55,052 bases of DNA from Achromobacter sp. Marseille-Q4962. GTDB lineage: Bacteria > Pseudomonadota > Gammaproteobacteria > Burkholderiales > Burkholderiaceae_B. A model generated the notes under the pieces. The model was not told the DNA's origin, did not search any database, and saw nothing but the letters and a program-made list of their open reading frames with translations. Below are positions 25,559-33,777 of this stretch, piece by piece. The first letter of the stretch is position 1; every line of letters starts with the position of its first letter. The translations under genes and the position numbers were made by a program. The stretch is from positions 1-55,052 of the forward strand of contig NZ_CALSFU010000026.1 in the NCBI RefSeq assembly GCF_943737005.1. The letters run 5' to 3'.

Positions 25559-26173
25559 ATGGCCCTGATACCGCTGTTTCCCCTGTCGCATGCGCTGTTT
25601 CCCGCCGGCGTGCTGCGGCTGCGCGTTTTCGAGGTGCGCTACCTCGACATGGTGCGGCGCGCCCTTGCCGAGGGCAGCGGTTTCGGCGTGGTGGCGCTGC
25701 TGGCCGGCAGCGAGGTGCGCCGGCCCGAGGAGCGCGAAACGCTGGCGGACGTGGGCACCATGGCGCGCATCGACGCCTGGGACGCGCCCATGCCGGCGCT
25801 GCTGGAGCTGCGCTGTTCGGGCCAGGGGCGCTTCCGGCTGCATTCTCCCCAACTGGCAAAATACGGGCTTTGGATGGGCGAGGCCGAGCCGATTCCCGAC
25901 GACCCGCCAACGGCGGTGCCGCCCGCGCTGCAGCCCGCCGCCGACGCGCTGGGCCGGCTGGTGGCGCAATGGCAGCGCGACGGCGTGCCCGCCGAGGCCA
26001 TGCCCCTGGCGCCGCCTTACCGGCTGGACGACGCCGGCTGGGTGGCCGACCGCTGGTGCGAGCTGCTGCCCCTGCCGCCGGCGGAAAAGGCGCGGCTGCT
26101 CGCCATGGAAGACCCGGTGGCGAGGCTGGCGGTGGCGCAGGGCGTGCTGCAGGCCCGCGGCCTGGCGCCCTGA
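25559..26173 (+). CDS. LON-substrate-binding-domain protein
   Basis: This 204-residue protein consists of the N-terminal (substrate-binding) domain of Lon protease only, with no ATPase or peptidase part. It starts MALIPLFPLSHALFPAGVLR and continues FEVRYLDMVRRALAEGSGFG, the hallmark of this stand-alone family, and ends in a helical bundle part (LPPAEKARLLAMEDPVARLA). Its cellular role is not well known. It sits 8 nt after the AhpD-like gene and 11 nt before the ParB-like gene, a compact group. Confidence 0.9.
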   Translation: MALIPLFPLSHALFPAGVLRLRVFEVRYLDMVRRALAEGSGFGVVALLAGSEVRRPEERETLADVGTMARIDAWDAPMPALLELRCSGQGRFRLHSPQLAKYGLWMGEAEPIPDDPPTAVPPALQPAADALGRLVAQWQRDGVPAEAMPLAPPYRLDDAGWVADRWCELLPLPPAEKARLLAMEDPVARLAVAQGVLQARGLAP

Positions 26174-26184
26174 ACGCAGAGAAT

Positions 26185-27006
26185 ATGGAAATCCGCATAG
26201 ACGAAGGCCTGCGCGCCTATATCGATCCGCTGACCGAAGACGAATACGCCGCGCTGGAGCGCAGCCTGCTCGAAGAAGGCTGCCGCGACGCGCTGGTGCT
26301 GTGGGGCGACCTGCTGGTCGACGGCCACAACCGCTACGAGATCTGCCGCAAGCACGGCATCGCTTTTCACACCATCCAGAACACGCGCTTCAAGTCCATG
26401 GACGACGTGCATCTCTGGATGATCGAAAACCATCTGGGCCGGCGCAGCGTGTCGGATTTCCAGCGCGGGGTGCTGGCGCTGCGCAAGAAGGAAATTCTGG
26501 AAGCGCGGGGCAAGGCCGGCGCGCCCGACGACCCGCCCTGGCAGGAAGGCCAGCCCGAGCCCCCGGTCATGCCCGCGCCGCCGGTGCCGTCGCGCCAGGC
26601 CCTGGCGCGCGCGGCGCGCCTGAGCAGCAATACGCTGGGTCAGATCGAGAAAATCCAGAAAGCGGCCGCGCCGGAACTGGTGCGTGCCGTGCGGCGGGGC
26701 GAGATATCCATCAACGCCGCCGCGGCCGTCGCCACCCTGCCGCCCGAGCGCCAGGCCGCCGCCGCGGCCGGGGGGCGCAAGGAACTGCGCGAAGCCGCGC
26801 GGGAAGCGCGCCAGGCCAAGGCCCCGCCGCCGCGCGAGGCCGCGCCCATGCCGCCCATCGAGGATATCGACGACCTGCCCGCCGAGGTGGCGCGCCTGCG
26901 CGAGCTGCTGGCCCGCCTGACCGAAGAGCGCGACCAGCTCAAGAAGAAAGTCATGCACCTGACGGTCGCCCTGGCCGAGGCGCGCAATGCGGCCGGAGGC
27001 GATTGA
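26185..27006 (+). CDS. ParB/Srx-fold protein, orphan partition-like
   Basis: This 273-residue protein has an N-terminal ParB-like nuclease/CTPase-fold domain (about 1-75). The domain shows LLVDGHNRYEICRKHGI, the motif shared by ParB-type and plasmid replication/partition-related proteins. A central helical part includes SRQALARAARLSSNTLGQIE, a possible helix-turn-helix. A Pro/Ala-rich linker and a C-terminal coiled coil (about 230-270, RLRELLARLTEERDQLKKKV) follow. No parA is adjacent, and chromosomal parAB lies elsewhere in such genomes, so a regulator or DNA-binding role outside segregation is possible. The start at 26185 fits the homology and avoids overlap with the LON gene. Confidence 0.82.
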   Translation: MEIRIDEGLRAYIDPLTEDEYAALERSLLEEGCRDALVLWGDLLVDGHNRYEICRKHGIAFHTIQNTRFKSMDDVHLWMIENHLGRRSVSDFQRGVLALRKKEILEARGKAGAPDDPPWQEGQPEPPVMPAPPVPSRQALARAARLSSNTLGQIEKIQKAAAPELVRAVRRGEISINAAAAVATLPPERQAAAAAGGRKELREAAREARQAKAPPPREAAPMPPIEDIDDLPAEVARLRELLARLTEERDQLKKKVMHLTVALAEARNAAGGD

Positions 27007-27039
27007 GCCGGCCGGGGCGGGTGCGAAGGGCGCGCGGCC

Positions 27040-27441
27040 TCAGCCGCAGCGGATGGCCGTCATGACGTCCTTGTCGTCCACGATGAGGTTCAGGCGGGTG
27101 TCGTTGTATTCCATGGTGACGACCTGGCCGGGGCGCAGCATGCGGGCGGTGGCGCTGCCGCTGCGGGTGCGCAGGTCTTCCATGACCGAGGGGGTGGCTT
27201 TCTGGCCGATCATGGATTGCAGGGCGGAGGCGTCGCAGGTCTTGCCGCCGCCATAGCCGGGCATGCCGCTGCCGTAGCCGCCTGAGCCATAGCCGCCGCC
27301 GTAGGTGGAGTCCGACCCGGAGGAGGATGCGCTGGAAGGCGAACCGGAGTCGGACGGCGTGCCGGACGAACGCGGGGCGCCGGTATGGGCGCAGGCGGTC
27401 AGGGCGGCGGCCAGCAGGACGGGGATCAGCTTGCGTATCAT
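27040..27441 (-). CDS. Lipoprotein with peptidase inhibitor I78 domain
   Basis: This 133-residue exported protein has a lipoprotein leader ending LLAAALTAC (lipid on Cys17). A Ser/Gly/Tyr-rich linker (about 20-66) follows. The C-terminal domain of about 65 residues begins TCDASALQSMIGQKATPSVM and ends YNDTRLNLIVDDKDVMTAIR, matching the I78 family, whose members inhibit serine proteases of the subtilisin or chymotrypsin type. Two cysteines in the domain could form a disulfide. It is probably a periplasmic membrane-bound defence against proteases. It converges with the ParB-like gene. Confidence 0.85.
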   Translation of the reverse strand: MIRKLIPVLLAAALTACAHTGAPRSSGTPSDSGSPSSASSSGSDSTYGGGYGSGGYGSGMPGYGGGKTCDASALQSMIGQKATPSVMEDLRTRSGSATARMLRPGQVVTMEYNDTRLNLIVDDKDVMTAIRCG

Positions 27442-27524
27442 GGGGTACTCCTTGCAACGACGCGACAAATGGCCATGATAGACCAGCCTGGGGCGTTGCT
27501 GGGCGGCGTCGGCCGATGCGGGCG

Positions 27525-30500
27525 CTAGTGGAAATCGCGGCTGGCGGTGTCCAGGCCGCCCAGCAGGGCGGACAGGTCCACCAGGCGCTGCGCCACGAGA
27601 TGGCGCACGCCGTCCACGTTCTGCCAGGTGCCATAGACGCCCAGCAGGAAGGCGCCCAGCAGCTCGCGGCGCTGGCGCTCGATGAGTTCGGGGCGCACCA
27701 CAACGTTGACCGGCCCGGTTTCGTCCTCCAGGGTGACGAAGATGACGCCCTTGGCGGTCTGGGGCCGCTGGCGCACGGTGACCAGGCCGCAGGCGCGCGC
27801 CGGGCGGCGGTCGGGATACCGGTTCAGCACCGAGGCGGGCTGGAAGTTGCGCGCGGCCAGCTCTCCGCGCAGCAGCGCCAGCGGATGCCGTCCCAGGGTC
27901 AGGCCCAGGCTGCGGTAGTCGGCGGCCAGGTCCTGGCTTTCGGTGGGCGGCGCGAGTCGGGGCGCACTTGTCTCGACGATGTCCGCCTGCCGCAGCAGGT
28001 CGCGGCTGGGCACGCTGGCGGCGGCTTCCCAACTGGCCCGCCGGCGGTGGCCGGCCAGTTCGCGCAGGGCGCCGGCGGCCGCCAGGGCGTTCAGGTCGTG
28101 GCGCGAGAGGCCGGCGCGGCGCGCCAGGTCGGCCGTGCCGGAAAAGGGCGATTCGCGGCGCGCGGCCTCGATGCGGCGGGCCGCTTCCTCGCGCATGCCC
28201 TGGACCAGGGAGAGTCCCAGCCGCACGGCGGGCCGGCCGCGGGGAGACGGCGCGTGACGGTGCGCCGCGGGGTCTCCGGGCGGCTCTTCCGCCAGGCTTT
28301 CCAGGGTGGAATCCCAGCCGCTGCGCACCACGTCGGCCGGCAGCACGCGCACGCCATGCCGCCGGGCGTCCTGCACCAGCTGGGAGGGCGCATAGAACCC
28401 CATGGGCTGGGAATTGAGCAGCGCGGCCAGGAAGGCTTCGGGCTCATGCCGCTTGAGCCAGGAGCTGAAGTACGCCAGCAGGGCGAAGCTGGCCGCATGG
28501 CTTTCCGGAAAGCCGTATTCGCCGAAGCCCTGCACCTGGCGGAACAGCGCCTCGGCGAATTCCTCGGTGTATCCCTTGCTGAGCAGGCCATTTACCAGCT
28601 TGGCGTGGAACTTGTCCACGCCGCCCTTGCGCCGCCAGGCGGCCATGGAGCGGCGCAGCGCGTCGGCCTCGTCAGCGGTGAAACCGGCCGCCACCATGGC
28701 GATCTGCATGACCTGCTCCTGGAAGATGGGCACGCCCATGGTGCGCGCGAGCACGCCGCGCACCGCTTCGCTGGGGTAGGTTTCTTTTTCGCGGCCCTGG
28801 CGGCGGCGCAGGTAGGGGTGGACCATGCCGCCCTGGATGGGGCCGGGCCGCACGATGGCCACCTGCACGACCAGGTCGTAGTATCGGCGCGGCCGCAGGC
28901 GCGGCAGCATGCTCATCTGGGCGCGCGATTCGATCTGGAACACGCCGATGGTGTCGGCGTCGCAGATCATGTCGTAGGTGGCCTCGTCTCCTTCGGGGAT
29001 GTCGGACATGGCCAGCGGGCTGCCCCGCCGCTGGCCGGCCAGCTCCAGCGTGCGCCGCAGCGCCGACAGCATGCCCAGCGCCAGCACGTCGACCTTGAGC
29101 AGCCTGAGCGCGTCCAGGTCGTCCTTGTCCCACTGGACCACGCTGCGCCCGTCCATGGCGGCGTTTTCGATGGGAACCAGGCGCGAGAGCTTGCCGCGCG
29201 AAATCACGAAGCCGCCCGGATGCTGCGACAGGTGGCGCGGAAAACCCATGAGGGTCTGCGCCAGCGCGGCCCATTGCCGCGCCACGCGCGACTCGGGATC
29301 CAGGCCGCAGGCGCCCAGGGTGCGCAGCATTTCTTCGCGGCCGTCCCACCACTGGTGGGCGCGGGCCACGGCGTCGATGACGCCGGGGTCCACGCCCAGG
29401 GCGCGGCCCGTGTCGCGCAGTACGCTGCGCGGGCGGTAGCTGATGACCACGGCGGTCAGCGCGGCGCGGTCGCGGCCATATTTGCGGTAGATGTACTGGA
29501 TGACGTCTTCGCGCCGCTGGTGCTCGAAGTCCACGTCGATGTCGGGCGGCTCGTTGCGCTCCTTGCTGATGAAACGCTCGAACAGGTTGTGGCCGCGCAC
29601 GGGATCGACCTCGGTGATGCCCAGGCAGTAGCAGACGGCGGAATTGGCCGCCGAGCCGCGGCCCTGGCACAGAATGCCCTCGCCGCGCGCATAGCGCACG
29701 ATGTCGTACACCGTGAGGAAATAGGCTTCGTAGCGCAGTTCGGCGATCAGGCCCAGTTCCTTTTCCAGTTGCGCGCGCACCCCGGCCGGCACGCCATCGG
29801 GAAACCGCCGCGCCGCGCCGGCGTAGGTTTCCTGGCGCAGGTAGCTGGCCGGCGTATGGCCGCGCGGCACGATCTCGTCGGGATACTCGTAGCGCAGCTC
29901 GTCCAGCGAGAAGGCGCAGCGGCGCGCCACAACCAGGGTCTGCGCCAGCGCCTCGGGCGGGTACAGGCTGGCCAGGCGCATGCGGCTGCGCAGGTGCGCT
30001 TCGGCATTGGCGTCGAGGCCGTAGCCGCATTCGGAAACGGGCCGGCGCGTGCGGATGGCGGCGAGCGTGTCGTGCAGGGGCTTGCGCGAACGCAGGTGCA
30101 TTTGCGCCTGGCCCAGCGCCACGACCGGCAGCCGGGCGGCGCGCGCGGCCTGTTCCACGGCGGCGCGATGCTGGTCGTCGCGCGAGCGGTGCTGCAGGGT
30201 CAGGCCGACCCAGGCGCGCTGCGGAAAGACGCGCGCCAGCCAGCGCGCCTGCTCGGCCATGCGGTCGGGGTCCGCGCCATAGGCGGGCGCCAGGATGGCC
30301 AGGCACTCGGGCACGCCGCGCAGGTGTTCGCTGCCTTTGGGCGGGCGCAGCAGTTCGCCGGGCGCGAGACGGTACTCGCCCTTGGGCGCGCGGGTGCGGG
30401 CCAGGGTAATGAGTTCGGACAGGTTTCCATAGCCTTCGCGCGTCTGCGCCAGCAGCGTCAGCGCGAGCGGGGCCGCGTCTTCGCTTTCGCGCAGCATGAA

Positions 30501-30755
30501 CGAGGCGCCGACAATGAGCTGCAGCGCGTGCCGGCGCGCTTCCATGTGCGCGCGCACCACGCCGGCGAGCGAACACTCGTCGGTGATGGCGAGGGCGGAA
30601 TAGCCCAGCCCGGCCGCGCGCGCGACCAGCTCGTCGGGATGCGAGGCGCCTTGCAGAAAAGAGAAATTGCTGCGGCAATGCAACTCGGCGTAGCCGGGCA
30701 GGGCCAGGGCGGAGGGGCCGGGCGTATCGCGCATGGGAGGGCTTGCGTCAGGCAT
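27525..30755 (-). CDS. dnaE2: Error-prone DNA polymerase III alpha subunit DnaE2
   Basis: This 1076-residue C-family polymerase carries out damage-induced mutagenic synthesis with ImuA and ImuB. The PHP domain is at the start (ELHCRSNFSFLQGASHPDEL), and the palm has the catalytic Asp pattern in EPPDIDVDFEHQRREDV. The thumb and fingers include VPIFQEQVMQIAMVAAGF and GFGEYGFPESHAASFALLAY. A helix-hairpin-helix and an OB fold (KGVIFVTLEDETGPVNVVV) lie near the end. The shorter length than the replicative DnaE (about 1150-1160) and the lack of its tau-binding tail fit DnaE2. The start overlaps imuB by 8 nt; a second in-frame ATG at 30734 is possible. Confidence 0.96.
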   Translation of the reverse strand: MPDASPPMRDTPGPSALALPGYAELHCRSNFSFLQGASHPDELVARAAGLGYSALAITDECSLAGVVRAHMEARRHALQLIVGASFMLRESEDAAPLALTLLAQTREGYGNLSELITLARTRAPKGEYRLAPGELLRPPKGSEHLRGVPECLAILAPAYGADPDRMAEQARWLARVFPQRAWVGLTLQHRSRDDQHRAAVEQAARAARLPVVALGQAQMHLRSRKPLHDTLAAIRTRRPVSECGYGLDANAEAHLRSRMRLASLYPPEALAQTLVVARRCAFSLDELRYEYPDEIVPRGHTPASYLRQETYAGAARRFPDGVPAGVRAQLEKELGLIAELRYEAYFLTVYDIVRYARGEGILCQGRGSAANSAVCYCLGITEVDPVRGHNLFERFISKERNEPPDIDVDFEHQRREDVIQYIYRKYGRDRAALTAVVISYRPRSVLRDTGRALGVDPGVIDAVARAHQWWDGREEMLRTLGACGLDPESRVARQWAALAQTLMGFPRHLSQHPGGFVISRGKLSRLVPIENAAMDGRSVVQWDKDDLDALRLLKVDVLALGMLSALRRTLELAGQRRGSPLAMSDIPEGDEATYDMICDADTIGVFQIESRAQMSMLPRLRPRRYYDLVVQVAIVRPGPIQGGMVHPYLRRRQGREKETYPSEAVRGVLARTMGVPIFQEQVMQIAMVAAGFTADEADALRRSMAAWRRKGGVDKFHAKLVNGLLSKGYTEEFAEALFRQVQGFGEYGFPESHAASFALLAYFSSWLKRHEPEAFLAALLNSQPMGFYAPSQLVQDARRHGVRVLPADVVRSGWDSTLESLAEEPPGDPAAHRHAPSPRGRPAVRLGLSLVQGMREEAARRIEAARRESPFSGTADLARRAGLSRHDLNALAAAGALRELAGHRRRASWEAAASVPSRDLLRQADIVETSAPRLAPPTESQDLAADYRSLGLTLGRHPLALLRGELAARNFQPASVLNRYPDRRPARACGLVTVRQRPQTAKGVIFVTLEDETGPVNVVVRPELIERQRRELLGAFLLGVYGTWQNVDGVRHLVAQRLVDLSALLGGLDTASRDFH

Positions 30756-32217
30756 ACAGCCCGTGCAGGAACCAGCGCGCCCGCGCCGCGTCGCGCTCGC
30801 GGTAGATCCAGTAGCGCGCGCCGGCCCCGTCCTCGGCCACGAAATAATCGCGCACCGTGAGGGCGGCGTCCCACCAGCCGCTTTCCAGCCGCTCGGGGCC
30901 GCGCATCAGCCGCAGCGGCTGGCCGCGGTACTGCGGGCGGTGACCCGCGAGCGTCAGCGGCTGGGGCGTTTCCAGCAGCCAGAAGGGGCGGTCCAGCGGC
31001 CCGGGCAAGGAAGGCGGGCTGGCCGCGGGCGCCTGCGCCTCGGCCCAGGCATTGGCGATCTCGGGCCGGTGATCGGCCACGGGCCGGGCGCGGCGCACGC
31101 GCTCGCGCCCGAGCCGCGCGGCCAGCAGGTCCAGCAGGCGGGCCTGGTCGGCGGCGGCGCCGCCCGGCTCGGGAAACAGGCAGGCGCTGGCCTCGGGTTG
31201 CGCCACGGTGTCGGGAGCGTCCAGCGCCAGCGCGATCACGGGCGCCTGCAGCGTGACGCGGCCCAGCCGTTCTTGCAGCAGGTGCAGGATCTGCGCGGCC
31301 TGCCAGACCGGCTGCGCCAGGGCCAGTTCGATCGAGGTGGGAGGACAGGCGCGCCGGCCGCGCTCGTGTTCCAGCCTCACCGTCACGCGGCGCACCGCCA
31401 GCCGGCGGGCGCTCAGCCAGCCGCTCAGTTGTTCGGCCAGGCGGCCGGCCACCGCCAGCGCCGCGTGCGTGTGCTCCACATAATCCATGAGCTCGACGCG
31501 GCGCGAGAACGCCGGGGGGGCTTCGATCCAGCGGTGCGCCTCGGCCGCGTCGCCATAGGCCGCGTCCAGCGCCTGCAGCAGCTCGGGCGCGCTGCGCCGC
31601 TGCAGCCCGGCGCGCGGCAGCGCGCGCAGGTCGGCCAGCGTGCCGCAGCCGATGGCCTGCAGCCAGTCCTGCCGCGCCCGGGCCTGCGGCAACAGGCCCA
31701 GGGGCAGGGCGTCCAGGCGCCGCGCCAGGCTGGCCAGGGTGAGCGTGCGGCGGGGATGCCGGACGGGCGCGCGGGCCAGCAGCCAGGCCCCCGTGGCGGT
31801 GGGCGCCATGCCCAGGCTGGCGCGCAGGTCCAGGGCCGCCAGGGTGGCGGCCACGCGGCGGTGCAGGGCGCGCGGCCCGCCGAAGCACATCAGGCTGGCG
31901 CTCACGTTCAGCAGGATGCTGGCCTCGTCCGGCCCCGGCGCCACGTCGGGCGTGTATTGCAGCAGGGCCAGGGCCGCGCCCTGCCGCGCCTCGGCTTCGG
32001 CCAGGGGCGCACGCGCCAGCAGTTCCACCTGGGGCGCGATGGCGGCCGCGCCGGCGCGGCGCATGCCCGGCCGCACGCCGGCGCGGCGCGCGCCGGGCGT
32101 GAGCGCGGCCACGCGCTCGTGCTCCAGGACCGCGAAAGGCCGCGGGTCACGCGGCCAGTGCGGGCGCAGCGCGTCCAGCGGCAGACAGCGCAGGAAGACG
32201 GCGATCCAGAGGCGCAT
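30748..32217 (-). CDS. imuB: ImuB, catalytically inactive Y-family polymerase homologue
   Basis: This 489-residue Y-family fold protein bridges the DnaE2 polymerase to the beta clamp. It begins MRLWIAVFLRCLPLDALRPH, where active Y-family enzymes have DxDxF(F/Y), so the catalytic acids are missing as in other ImuB proteins. The fold continues through LLNVSASLMCFGGPRALHRR and the little-finger domain. A possible clamp-binding patch is ACLFPEPGG (about 365). The start at 32217 lies inside the last 71 nt of imuA, and the end overlaps dnaE2 by 8 nt, so all three are translationally coupled. Confidence 0.95.
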   Translation of the reverse strand: MRLWIAVFLRCLPLDALRPHWPRDPRPFAVLEHERVAALTPGARRAGVRPGMRRAGAAAIAPQVELLARAPLAEAEARQGAALALLQYTPDVAPGPDEASILLNVSASLMCFGGPRALHRRVAATLAALDLRASLGMAPTATGAWLLARAPVRHPRRTLTLASLARRLDALPLGLLPQARARQDWLQAIGCGTLADLRALPRAGLQRRSAPELLQALDAAYGDAAEAHRWIEAPPAFSRRVELMDYVEHTHAALAVAGRLAEQLSGWLSARRLAVRRVTVRLEHERGRRACPPTSIELALAQPVWQAAQILHLLQERLGRVTLQAPVIALALDAPDTVAQPEASACLFPEPGGAAADQARLLDLLAARLGRERVRRARPVADHRPEIANAWAEAQAPAASPPSLPGPLDRPFWLLETPQPLTLAGHRPQYRGQPLRLMRGPERLESGWWDAALTVRDYFVAEDGAGARYWIYRERDAARARWFLHGLYA

Positions 32218-32851
32218 GGCGGGTGGGCGGGGAAACGGCGGCGCCGGGCTCCAGCGCCACGTAGACGGGGTTTTCGCAAGGCGGGCCGCGCCGCTTGAGC
32301 AGGTGCGCCCATACGCCGCCCGGCGCGGGCTCCAGCGCCAGCCGCAGTCCGGCCGGCGTGGCCGAGCGGGCCGCGCCGGCCGGGCGCAGGGCCACGAAGA
32401 ACAGGTCGCCGGCCTGGGCGGCCAGGTGCAGGCGCCGCAGCGATTCGGGGCGGACCTGGGGCAGCCAGCACAGCACCGCGCCGCAACTGCCGTTCTTGAG
32501 GATCTGCTCGGTGGCCCAGAGGGCGTCGGCGGGTTTCTCGGGTGCGACCCAGAGCAGCTGGCGCGGGTCCAGCTTCCAGCTCATCCAGCTGGCGATATGG
32601 GGCGGGTGCGGCGGCTGCACCAGGGCGATGGGACGGCGGGTTTCGAGCTGGGCCAGCGCCGGCCGCAGCAGGCGGATTTCCCCCGAGCCGGGGTGCGGCG
32701 TCAGCACTTCAATCAGCGAACCCAGCGGCCAGCCGCCGTCGGGCAGCTCGGCCGAGAGCGCCGCATGCCCGGTGGGCAGCGTGCGGGCCGCGCCCCGGGC
32801 GAGCTGGCTGGCCCGCCATACGGCGGGATGAATGTGTTCGGGGACAGGCAT
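32147..32851 (-). CDS. imuA: ImuA, RecA/SulA-like mutagenesis accessory protein
   Basis: This 234-residue RecA-like protein is the first gene of the imuA-imuB-dnaE2 cassette. It shows the ImuA pattern PTGHAALSAELPDGGWPLGS and LIEVLTPHPGSGEIRLLRPA, RPIALVQPPHPPHIASW and KNGSCGAVLCWLPQ. The Walker A loop is degenerate, as usual in ImuA. The start at 32851 lies 47 nt after a perfect LexA box. Its last 71 nt overlap the start of imuB in another frame. ImuA limits or promotes RecA and DnaE2 action during SOS mutagenesis in relatives. Confidence 0.93.
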   Translation of the reverse strand: MPVPEHIHPAVWRASQLARGAARTLPTGHAALSAELPDGGWPLGSLIEVLTPHPGSGEIRLLRPALAQLETRRPIALVQPPHPPHIASWMSWKLDPRQLLWVAPEKPADALWATEQILKNGSCGAVLCWLPQVRPESLRRLHLAAQAGDLFFVALRPAGAARSATPAGLRLALEPAPGGVWAHLLKRRGPPCENPVYVALEPGAAVSPPTRHAPLDRRLPALSAAGRAAPALAA

Positions 32852-32898
32852 GGGGTTGCGGACCTGGCGCGGGTCCGGTTCGGCAAATTCAATAATGA

Positions 32899-32914
32899 CT
32901 GTATAAATATACAG
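32899..32914. promoter_or_regulatory. LexA (SOS) box of the imuA-imuB-dnaE2 operon
   Basis: CTGTATAAATATACAG matches the canonical CTGT-N8-ACAG box, and only one base pair in its centre breaks full symmetry. It lies 47 nt upstream of the imuA start and about 125 nt upstream of the divergent esterase gene, which might therefore also be affected. Confidence 0.93.
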
Positions 32915-33038
32915 TATTTTGCCGCGGGCATCGAGCCGGGCCGGGCGGGCGGCGCGTTCTACCGCGCGTTCTACAATGACCGGGTCCCGGCGCGCCGTTT
33001 GCGCGCCACTTGCGCGCCATGCCGCGCGGGAGCCGCTC

Positions 33039-33752
33039 ATGGCCTCTTCCAGCCCCATCAATTCGATCGAAATCCTTCCCGAGACCGGCGTGGACGTGCG
33101 CCAGCTTTTCATCCTGCTGCACGGCGTGGGCGGCTCGCCCGCCGACATGGAGCCGCTGGCGCACGCGGTGCGCGCGGCGTTCCCCTCGGCCGCCGTGCTC
33201 GTCCCGGCGGGTTTCCAGCCTTACGACGGCGGCGGCGCAGGACGCCAGTGGTTCTCCGTGCGCGGCATTACCGAGGAAAACCGGCCCGAGCGCGTGGCCC
33301 AGGCCATGCCCGCGCTGGTGGCCTATGTGCGCGAGGCGCAGGCGCGCTTCGGCCTGCTGCAATCGGACACGGCCCTGGCGGGGTTCTCGCAAGGCGCCAT
33401 CATGGCGCTGGAAATGGTCCAGGCCCACGACGGCCTGGCCGGCCGCGTGATCGCCTTTTCCGGCCGCTACGCCCGATTGCCGCGCATGGCGCCGCAATAC
33501 ACCACCCTGCACCTGCTGCACGGCGCGGCCGACCCGGTCATGCCGGTGGCCGGCATCCAGGCCGCCCAGGCGCGGCTGGACGAACTGCACGGCGACTCCA
33601 CCATCGACGTGGCCACCCAAGTGGGCCACGAGCTGCATCCCGCCCTCATCCAGCGCGCCATCGTGCGCCTGCAGACCTGCGTGCCCCTGCGCAGTTGGGA
33701 AGCCGCGCTGGGCCTGAACCAGACGCCGCCCGAGGGCTCCACCCTGCACTGA
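33039..33752 (+). CDS. Alpha/beta-hydrolase, YpfH-like carboxylesterase
   Basis: This 237-residue cytoplasmic esterase belongs to the phospholipase/carboxylesterase (DUF/abhydrolase_2) family. It has the oxyanion LLHGVGGSPADM, the nucleophile Ser in LAGFSQGAIMA, Asp in HGAADPVMPV and His in VGHELHPAL. The YpfH trait of a GHE-L-H arrangement at the end is present. The start at 33039 was chosen where homology begins; longer in-frame starts run into the SOS box. The substrate is unknown. It is divergent from imuA and converges with the NodT gene. Confidence 0.88.
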   Translation: MASSSPINSIEILPETGVDVRQLFILLHGVGGSPADMEPLAHAVRAAFPSAAVLVPAGFQPYDGGGAGRQWFSVRGITEENRPERVAQAMPALVAYVREAQARFGLLQSDTALAGFSQGAIMALEMVQAHDGLAGRVIAFSGRYARLPRMAPQYTTLHLLHGAADPVMPVAGIQAAQARLDELHGDSTIDVATQVGHELHPALIQRAIVRLQTCVPLRSWEAALGLNQTPPEGSTLH

Positions 33753-33777
33753 GGCCGGCGCGGCCCGGGCCCGGCGT

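Noticed and set aside
27327..30860. A plus-strand open frame of over 1100 codons opposite dnaE2.
   Set aside because: It mirrors the codon structure of dnaE2 in very GC-rich DNA, is dominated by His/Gln/Arg/Gly and has no domain-like motif. The minus strand shows clear polymerase motifs.
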